Both the position numbers and the translations under genes were made by a program. From Haplosporangium gracile (Eukaryota > Mortierellomycota > Mortierellomycetes > Mortierellales > Mortierellaceae): a stretch of 36,530 nt of DNA. Shown here piece after piece: positions 20,501 through 36,530 of this stretch; position 1 is the first letter of the stretch, and each line of letters starts with the position of its first letter. The notes under the pieces are model-generated. The model searched no databases. It worked only from the letters and a program-made list of their open reading frames with translations, and was not told the DNA's origin. The DNA is taken from positions 1-36,530 of the forward strand of contig JAAAUF010000376.1 in NCBI GenBank assembly GCA_015499985.1. The letters are read 5' to 3'.

Positions 20501-22597
20501 GACGGTCAGGATCGTGCGCGCAAGGACTTCAAAGACAAGGAGAGTGAACAGCTTGCCGAGATCTCCGACCTGAAGGAACGACTCAAGCTCACGGAGAAGG
20601 TCCTGGAAGAGGAGCGGAAGGCAAAGGTCAAGGAGATGCAGAAACTTGAGCGCGACATTCAAGAGTTCCGAGCAGGCTGCAAAGGAATGCTGGCTCAGCT
20701 CCAGTCGATCGACTCTATGGACTCTGCCAACCACTCCAAGGGCGGCTCCTCAAGTTCCTCTGCAGAGGCAGACACTGCTGTCGGTCAAGACTCGGATACC
20801 CATACGGCAAGCAAAGGATCACCCACGCCCCCGCACTCTGATAGTCAACAACAACAGCAACAAAAGGACTCACGACCAAAAACCTTGGACCGGAAACCGA
20901 CATCGACCGAGACCCTAACAGCCGCCAACATGCTCAGCCCCCCCGACGTCAGTAACCTGAATCTGGAAGAGCGACTCTCCAAGTTTGAGGCTGATATCCG
21001 GCAAAGTCTCCAACGAACCACCTCCATGGAGAGCTTCCACAGCGTGCGATCGTCCAACGGTTCTGGTATTCTGATGGCAAACATGATCAAACCCGCTCAG
21101 CACTTTCAGTCTGGTCACACGCGTCCAGAGCTGCGATTGAAGGGCTCGGGAGACGAGACACACTTGGAGAGCGCACTTCGGGAACGCATCGCGAGTCTAA
21201 ATATTGAGAATCGACGCCTACAGGTTGAATTATCGTCTCTCGGACAAGTGCTGCGTCTGCAACAAGCCGAGCGTCAGCGCAAGGTTGCTCAGCTGGAGGA
21301 GCTTTTGGACATGCACGAGGCCATGGCGAATCAAAAATTAGAGGATGCCGATACGGAGGAGGGCCAAGGCAGGATTCGCAAGGTGATCCAGGGCTTGCTG
21401 GTGAGGATCCGGACCAAAGAGGCCGAGGCTGAGTTTTACCATAGCGCGTACTTGGACAAGGTCATGGAGTTTGATCAGATGACTCTTGCAAACCGTAAAG
21501 CACTTGCTATGGGAGGAAGAGGATATTTGAACGTTGATGCGGAGGAGCGCAACATTTCCCAAGCAACAGTGGAGGGGCTTGTAGTCGCCTCACCTTCGAC
21601 CACATCCCCCACTACCTCCAACGACGTAAGCGGGATCGTCGAAGTCTTGGAGGCTCGGGTCAAGGAGTTAGAGCGAATCAATTTGGAGACCTCTTTCCGT
21701 TTGGCTGCTGAGCAGCGGCGTGTTGCTGCCTCTGAGGCCGAGAACGCTACGCTGATCCGCGAAAAGCTCACGTTGGCAAGGATGCTGGAGGATCAGGTCG
21801 AACAGCTCCAAACCAAGCTGAGCACTGCCGAGATTGCCAAGGCGCGTTTGGAAGACGAGAACAGCGCTCTGCGGCAGAAGGATACAAAGGACCAGCAGGA
21901 CCAACAGCAGCAACAGCAGCAACAGCAACAACAAAAGCAATCAACACAGAAGGATGCAGCTAATGCCGAGTCGATGGCCATTATGCGGACAAGGATGATG
22001 TCGCTGACTCGCCAACGCGATCAGCTCCGTGAGCAGCTTCAGGAGGCGTTTGATATCCAGTTGGCGATGCGTGACCGAACTGCAGGTGGAGTTCCAGAGT
22101 GGACAGTCAATGATTACAAGCGCCTGGAGCGAAGCTTGGAGGAGAAGGCGGGCGAGCTGGGCGTTTGGAAGGACCGGGCGATTGCGTTGGAGAGGGTTGT
22201 AGAGCGTATCCGGATGTTGAAGGATAAGCAAGAGCCGATGGGAGTTTCAATGGACCGACGGTCATCAACTCAGGACAGCGAGTCTATGAGCTCGTTCTCT
22301 GCCTCGGGTGGACACAGTGAGCGTCGGCGGGCTTCACATCATACACTTGAGGAGCTGGACCAGGTGGTCCTGCGACTGGAGCAGCGACTGGAGAGGCGGG
22401 ATCAAGAGCTCCAGGAGGTTGTGCTGGAGGCGAAGCGACAAACGGATCAACGGTTGGAGGCCTGGAAGGCCAAGTGGGTCCAGGTTGTTCAGCGCAAGAA
22501 TGCCGAGATCCACCGGTTCCAGGTTGAGCTGGAGTCCTTGATGGCGGCTGTCAGCCGCGACCGAGCTCGCATGGCTGCATCAATGCAGCAGAAGTAA
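17522..22597 (+). CDS. large coiled-coil protein of unknown function
   Basis: Proposed exons 17522-18582 and 19042-22597; 1,538 residues. I do not recognise the family. Residues 1 to about 690 are disordered (Ser, His, Gln, Asn rich) with an acidic EDDDD patch. Long heptad coiled coils follow: about 690-913 (TEAEYIMTRNAELLRIL start), 1065-1200, 1220-1420 broken by a Q12 run, and a final basic coiled coil to the C-terminus. No membrane segment, signal peptide or enzymatic motif is visible; a cytoskeletal, septal or spindle-pole scaffold is conceivable but unproven. The intron is a weak point: donor GTAAGG at 18583 is clear, but the acceptor CAG at 18989 would give the wrong phase, so CATCCAG ending 19041 was chosen because it keeps the frame. 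A small extra exon, or two separate genes, remain possible. Confidence 0.75.
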
Positions 22598-23870
22598 GCC
22601 TTTTTTTAACTTTCTATTTCTTTTTTCTTTTTTTGTTGTTTTTATTTTTTACTCTGTATTTGTCCTCGTTCTTCCATGCCCTTTATACCCAACTGCACTC
22701 ATCATACCACCTAATACTACGCTTGAACAACTTCAATTACTTTACCCAAAATAAAAAAAAAACCACCTGGCGTGCTGTTTTTGTTCATCGCTTGTTATCC
22801 CTTTCTTTGTTTTTGACCAAAAAAAGTGGCCGAATTTTGTTTATGTTATCTCTCCTGTCATGCCAATTCCATAATAATCTCATTTCAATTGACGGACAAA
22901 GGGATAGTTATCAGGAGGTGAACAAATCATAAATTTCACTCTATCATCTCCTCACCTTCAGCTCAACCCATTGCTGCAAAACAGTTCAATGCCTACCCAC
23001 TTCCCACACTCTGACATCCTTTTTTTTTCTCCATTTTTTTCTTCAGGTTCCTTCCCAGGCTTTGTTTTAATCTCACTCTCTTCACTGCTTCATTTACTCT
23101 CTGCTCTTTTCGTGTCCTCTTTCACATACCCTCTTTTCTCTCCGCACTTCCCCTTTCACCCGCCACCCCTCACTCTACTGTTGCTGACTCACGCCAATAT
23201 CGATGACGCTTCAAATAAAGAATTTCTCAATCGCATTTGCTGCAAAGGTCAAACGGGAAAAAAATAAGTTTTTTTCCTCTGGTACTGAAACTTGTTCGTA
23301 AGCTGTCGATGGATGTTTCCTTTCCTACACTTCTGATTCCCCACTGCTCCGACCAACATCGGTGATTGAGATTATTTTTTTTATTCTGAGTGGCGTAAGT
23401 AAAGTCTTCAAAGGAAAGCAAAGGTAAGTTATTGTAAGCTCTTGTCGTTGCAATGGGGTGTGGATATGTATAGGTAGAGGATAAGAGTGGGGGGATAGGG
23501 TGTTGATTGAAGTGGAATGATGATGAGAGGGAGGAAAAGAGGGAGTAAGAGAGAGAGTGAAAGTGCGAAAGTGTTAGTGTAGGAGTGAGGGTGAAGAAGG
23601 AGGGGAGGAAAGAAGGAAGGAGAGAGGAAGAAAAGAGTGAGAGGGGGGACCCTTGTGGAGAGAGACAACATAAGAAGAGAGAAAAGGGCAGCGAACGCAA
23701 GGCAAGGTGGAGACGAAGAGCGACAGTCGATCCACCCTTCCATTCCCAACCCCGGTGCAGTGTCTGTGTGTGAGTGTGAGTGCGAAGTGTATGTCTGTGT
23801 TTGAGATGGTGAGTGTGTGGTTGGCCTTGGGCTGCACTGTGGTGCTGGGCTGGCAGCACATTATTAATTT

Positions 23871-23900
23871 TTCCCTTCCCTTCCCTTCCCTTCCCTTCCC
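23871..23900 (+). repeat. (TTCCC)6 microsatellite
   Basis: Six perfect tandem copies of the pentamer TTCCC within the polypyrimidine leader upstream of the CHD gene. Confidence 0.95.
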
Positions 23901-24266
23901 TTCTTTCTGCTTCTCTCTTTTGCCTGACGGACTAGCTGAACCCACAAACTGATCTGATCTTTCTCTCCCTTTCCCTCCCCTCCCTCCCTCCACTGTCCTA
24001 CTTCCCACCTCCACCTCTCATTCCACTTTCCGCTTTATTGCACACTTTTACCAGTCCACTTCTGAATTACCTGGACTCTACCTACACTCCTCTTAGGTGT
24101 GATCTACAGTCATCCAACCGGCTCGCTCTCACTCCACGACCCACATCCACAGAAAAGAGTCTGCCAATAAGACAGCGAGACAGAGTGACAGAGAGAGAGA
24201 GAGAAAGAGAAAAAGAGTGTCTATATTGCGCCACCCTGCCCGCACAGATTCACACAACTTACTCAT

Positions 24267-24276
24267 NNNNNNNNNN
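24267..24276. other. assembly gap (10 N) followed by a C run
   Basis: Ten undetermined bases are directly followed by nine C (24277-24285). The N count is probably a placeholder, so true distances upstream of the CHD gene are unknown. It is 300 bp before the start codon and so does not affect the coding model. Confidence 0.95.
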
Positions 24277-24576
24277 CCCCCCCCCTCGACACTGTCCAGT
24301 CAACCACCGGATTCTCTGTCAGCCCGCGCTTCCGACCGAGAGAACATCCCCATCACCCTTCTTCTGGCCTCTCGAGACGACTGACGATCCCTTCCCTTCC
24401 GGCCCACCTAGACATCTCGTTTTCTATTTATTCTTCCGCAGATCACATCCCGCTGCTTTTTGGCCATCAGAAGATCAGCTTACCGGCCTTTTTTTGACTA
24501 GCAGGAACAAAGACTCCTCTCCTCTCCTCTTGACGACGACCGACGACAACCATAAAACATTACATAGACGATCATA

Positions 24577-33283
<8,707 letters not shown>

Positions 33284-34600
33284 AGAAGGGTTTTTACCAT
33301 CAACAGTGATTAACAAATAATATTTAGCTATTTTTATTCTACACACTCGACTTCTCTGAATTTTTGTTGTGGATGGCTTTATTGATAACTTTGCATTTTT
33401 CTTGTTTGTTTTGTGTGTGTTCAAGACGCCAAGAAGACTGTCTAGCAATGGTACAGCGAATACCAAGATACAAACAAAAAGAAAAGGATACCACCTTTGT
33501 CAAGCAAGGAAAGAGCAAGGTGAGTCTACAACAACATGTTTGGGTGGTTGTAGTGACCAGGCAGCCATAAGAATAGATATCGACAAACAATCAACACCGA
33601 CGCCCACAAACAAAACAAGAAAATTCAGGCGCAAAGGCCACACTCACCCATACACAAAGCATGTAAACATCAACGCCCATTTTTCCAAGAAGTAAAAGAA
33701 AATGGTTCTGACCGAACGAACAAAAGGGCGAACTGACGTTCAGGCCTGGCACGCTCGCACACCCTCGAATGCAGAAGGATCCAAGCGCATGTACGAATTT
33801 GGTCGCGCAAAAAGAGACATAAAACAAAATACCGCACTCCATGCACACCCGATGCAGCTATGCATCAAAACGCCTAAAATAAGCATTTTTGAAGAGTACC
33901 GAGGATCCTATTTTTGATCTGACGCAAGGCATGTAAACAAGCATGCAGACAAAAGCCGGTGTCAAAAATAAAGGCAGAGAGAGACGAACAACCCTCGTGC
34001 CCACTTTTTGTTGTTTTACAAGTCGGATGTGAAGAAGGAAGGTGTGAGCGTGCATGGGGACGAGAAGGAGCGGGGCGAGGGGAGCAAAAAAAGAGAGGGA
34101 ACGTGTGTCTGTGAACGAAAGGTGCTACAGCCTACGCTGCCTGCTTGCTTGGGAAGAATGTGTATGTGGGTGTTTTTCATGAATGACAAACGGGAAAAAA
34201 AAATTGGCCCGTCTCTTGTGCCCCGAAGTTTCGGTCTTTTTATTCTGTCCGGTCCCTTTTTCCACCTCCCCAGCACCGCACTTGTTATGTTTTGTCTTGC
34301 ACACTTCAATTTTTTTTGTCCACATGCTCAGGAGTCGGTTGTTAGGTGTAGGATATAAAGAAAAAAACTCTTACAGATGGACGATGAGGAGGCAGGATGA
34401 CATGTCTCTCGTCTCAGTTGGACGTTTTTTTTTTGCCATCATTAGAAGATACATTTGATTGCCGTCATCCTCTATATAAACTGGGAAGCTCTCTTTCCAC
34501 TCCAGGTTCTTATCTCTCGCATTTCACTCCAATTCTCTCTTAATCATCTATACCCTTCCTCACTAATCCTTTTTTCGAGAAGCTTTACCCACCTATCGTC
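33284..34600. other. intergenic region between the CHD and GPI-type genes
   Basis: No supported gene. It should contain the CHD 3' UTR (AT-rich, about 33310-33340) and the promoter of the small secreted-protein gene, with a clear TATA box at 34473-34480 and a C/T-rich leader. Short frames on both strands lack protein-like composition. Confidence 0.5.
34473..34480 (+). promoter_or_regulatory. TATA box of the GPI-type protein gene
   Basis: TATATAAA lies 120 bp upstream of the ATG at 34601, followed by a C/T-rich leader. It is the best TATA match in the window and suggests a strong, regulated gene. Confidence 0.65.
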
Positions 34601-35116
34601 ATGAAGTTCAATCTGGTCCTTGTTGCCGTCTCTACTTTGGCCTTCTCCACTATCGTCCAGGCCGTGCCGGCCAATGTCGCCGGGATCACAAGCGCGAGCG
34701 TGAGCACATGAACTACAAACACCTCGACCAAGTCGACGTCCACTTCCACTAAACCGACGACTACCACCACGTCGAATAAGCCGGCCTCAACCACATGTAA
34801 CACCAAGCCCATTACGACTACCACCACAACTGTCAAGAAGCCTACCAAGACTCCTTGTACCATCACCAAGAAGCCAACTACCACGACTACCAAGAACCAG
34901 TCGATAACTACTACCAATGCCACGCCTCCCGTCACTACGGTTACCCTCCCGATGTTTGGGTCCATCACGACCACTATGACTGTTTCTCATCCTCCTGTGA
35001 TTACTATCCCTGTTGTCCCTGACGTCAAACCGCCTGGATCTGCAGCTGGTTCTTTGGTTGCCAATACTGCTGTCACTGTTGCGGGACTTGCTGTTACCCT
35101 GGCTCTTGTCCTTTAA
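34601..35116 (+). CDS. small Ser/Thr-rich secreted, probably GPI-anchored protein; frame contains TGA at 34709
   Basis: The frame starts with a signal peptide (MKFNLVLVAVSTLAFSTIVQA), continues with Thr/Lys/Pro-rich sequence suited to O-mannosylation (four Cys-free Thr runs and the CNTKP and PCTITKKP segments), and ends with a hydrophobic tail after a small-residue site (GSAAGSL, then VAGLAVTLALVL), the layout of a GPI-anchored wall protein. TGA at 34709-34711 interrupts it after codon 36; the frame then stays open to TAA at 35114. A GTGAGC donor at 34700 with acceptor AATAAG ending 34780 would remove the stop as an in-frame 81-nt intron, giving 144 residues; a shorter acceptor at 34732 would leave a 33-nt intron, probably too short. 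Otherwise the gene is a pseudogene or carries a sequence error. Family unknown. Confidence 0.65.
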
Positions 35117-35561
35117 GCACGCGATGCACGTGTCAAGTCGACACATACGCGACCTGCGGGCCTTTCCAGTGTTGATGTAGTCTCTTTTAATCTAATTTAC
35201 TAAAAATCTAAGAACTTCTGCACATACTTGTTCTAGTCCATTCTACGCTCTCTTCCCTGTCCAGCGCCTTTCTCCTTCATTATTCTTTTCTACCCTCTAT
35301 TTGCATCTCAGAAAGATCGTCTCTCTGTTTATTCGACTCCTCTTTTTTGCTTATTACATTTGCTTCCACCAGAGGTTTCCATTCAAATTGTAAGAGGAAT
35401 GAAAAAGCAATTTGCTTCATGTAAGATATTGTTGTTCCATAATCGCCTTTTTTTTTTTGAGTGAAAATATATCTGTTCTGTAAGGAGTATAGACGTATAG
35501 ATAGGTATAGTGCTGAGCGGGTGGTCAAACCAAGAGCATAGCAGAGGGTCTGGTGTCTGAT
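35117..35561. other. 3' flank of the GPI-type gene
   Basis: No supported coding sequence. An E-box CACGTG occurs at 35127-35132, eleven bases after the stop codon. The rest is AT-rich sequence expected for a 3' UTR and intergenic DNA. Confidence 0.5.
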
Positions 35562-36155
35562 CGTCAATCATCTTTGGATGAACGAGGAGAACCGCTGTGT
35601 GAAAAGTCCCAAGTATCATGCACCGCTTTCTTACTTTTCTACATCACCATCACTCTCTCTCTTTTTCCCTTCCCCTTCCATTCGCCTTGCTTCTATCTCG
35701 TTTCTCCACTCTCTCTTCTTCCTCCTCCCTCCTTTCCTCCTTCCTTTTCTCACCATGTGGAGCTGAAAGAGTGAAAAAATGTAAAAAGGTACTCAATTTG
35801 ACACGTTTTGTAATATTTTACCATCTTGATGTTTTTTTTTGATATATATGTGTTTTTTTTTGATATATATGTGTTTTTTTTGATATATATGTGTTTTTTT
35901 GATTTTTTTCAAAATATTACAAAACAGATATATTTTTACATTTTTCACTCTTTCAGCTCCACATGGTGAGAAAAGGAAGGAGGAAAGGAGGGAAGAGGAA
36001 GAAGAGAGAGTGGAGAAACGAGATAGAAGCAAGGCTAACGGAAGAGGAAGGGAAAAAAGAGGGGGATGGTGATGTAGAAAAGTAAGAAAGCGGTGCATGA
36101 TACACGGAACTTTTCGGACACAACGATATTTTACTTTAATCGAAAGAAAATTGAC
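35562..36155. repeat. 594-bp inverted repeat (hairpin element, MITE-like)
   Basis: The left arm 35562-35820 and right arm 35911-36155 are reverse complements. The core, 35613-35787 against 35933-36103, is nearly identical over about 170 bp (shared words such as TATCATGCACCGCTTTCTT, CTCACCATGTGGAGC and GAAAGAGTGAAAAA). Similarity fades towards both outer ends, beginning with CGTCAAT. The core is strongly polypyrimidine on the left and polypurine on the right. No transposase and no clear target-site duplication were found. It could be a MITE, a folded non-coding element or a tail-to-tail duplication. Confidence 0.9.
35832..35900 (+). repeat. AT-rich tandem repeat in the loop of the inverted repeat
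   Basis: Three copies of GATATATATGTG are each separated by T runs. The T runs shorten stepwise, 9, 9, 8 and 7, across the array. It occupies the spacer between the two arms of the inverted repeat. Confidence 0.9.
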
Positions 36156-36530
36156 GTTCAACAAAAAGGTCGATTACCTTCCTTTCGGGTCACTCACCCT
36201 CCGCCTTAATCTTATTTCCATCTCTCGTCCAGCACTGTGTTTGTGCTTTTGCCTTTGATGGAACAATTCAAAAAAAAGGCAATCGTAAAAAAAAATAATT
36301 CTGCTCAACCACCCTCTTCTTGAAGCTCGAATGAACAACTTTGGTGGAGGTAATCGCAATGAAAATTTAAAAACCAAGCGAAGGATGAAAAAATAAAAGT
36401 AAAAGGAAACGGTCAACCATCTGAGACGCGAATTGTGATAGAATGGAATAAAGTGCTGAGGGAGAAAACTGACAGGGGGCGGGGGGTAGGATGGATCGGA
36501 ACAAATAAGTCCTAAGGCTTTTAGTATACT
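36156..36530. other. window end without recognised gene
   Basis: Nothing with protein-like composition is open here on either strand. A G-rich patch (36476-36487) and AT-rich stretches are present. On the minus strand a short ATG frame near 36221 reaches a GTGAGT donor-like site, but no downstream exon was found. Confidence 0.4.

Larger units (their letters stand above)
22598..24576. other. intergenic region and leader of the CHD gene
   Basis: No supported coding sequence. It contains the coiled-coil gene 3' UTR (AATAAA-like signal near 22750), a C/T-rich stretch (about 22990-23180), a G/A-rich stretch (about 23470-23720), then C/T-rich DNA again up to the CHD start codon, interrupted by a 10-N gap. 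An open frame crossing the gap from 24038 is an artefact of composition and Ns. Confidence 0.5.

Noticed and set aside
23227..23859. 210-codon frame on the minus strand
   Set aside because: Ser/Leu/Pro/His composition simply reflects the polypyrimidine tract; no start context, exon structure or domain.
36180..36240. Minus-strand mini-exon ATG...GTGAGT
   Set aside because: Only eight codons, and the downstream side is the inverted repeat, where no continuing exon is found.

Overview
The window is nuclear DNA of a filamentous, early-diverging fungus. Most genes are split by short GT-AG introns (about 80-160 nt). Upstream leaders are strongly CT-rich on the coding strand, and several proteins carry long glutamine runs. 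The gene content includes CRIPT and a CHD6-9/Kismet-type remodeller, which, as far as I recall, are not typical of yeasts and moulds. Mortierellomycota or Mucoromycota is the best guess; this is inference, not a database result.

Layout from left to right: the last 45 codons of a gene (1-137, +); an eEF2-lysine methyltransferase of the FAM86/EEF2KMT (yeast Efm3) family in nine exons, one only 9 nt long (670-2471, +); a heat-shock promoter with four GAA units at exact 10-bp spacing, driving a cytosolic HSP70 whose first coding exon is 16 nt and is followed by an 897-nt intron (3171-6005, +); CRIPT (6240-6938, -), divergent from the DEAD-box ribosome-biogenesis helicase HAS1 (7260-9444, +); a heat-shock transcription factor (9680-12634, -), convergent with HAS1; about 4.9 kb without recognisable coding sequence; a 1,538-residue coiled-coil protein of unknown function (17522-22597, +); about 2 kb of leader/intergenic DNA with a 10-N assembly gap; a 2,563-residue class III CHD chromatin remodeller in nine exons, beginning with a GC-AG intron (24577-33283, +); a small Ser/Thr-rich protein that looks secreted and GPI-anchored and whose reading frame holds a TGA that splicing could remove (34601-35116, +); and a 594-bp inverted repeat with an AT-rich tandem-repeat loop (35562-36155).

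Functional links: HSP70 and its presumptive activator HSF lie within 9.5 kb of each other, and the HSP70 promoter holds a step-type heat-shock element that this HSF could bind. EEF2KMT, HSP70 and HAS1 all serve protein synthesis or folding. CRIPT is known as a minor-spliceosome component, although none of the introns I could place here is U12-type. I found no tRNA, rRNA, CRISPR array or intact transposase. Exon boundaries were placed by hand from splice consensus, reading-frame continuity and remembered protein-family conservation. The methyltransferase, HSP70, HAS1 and CHD models are strong. The HSF start codon, the first intron of the coiled-coil gene, one CRIPT junction and the intron of the GPI-type gene are less certain.
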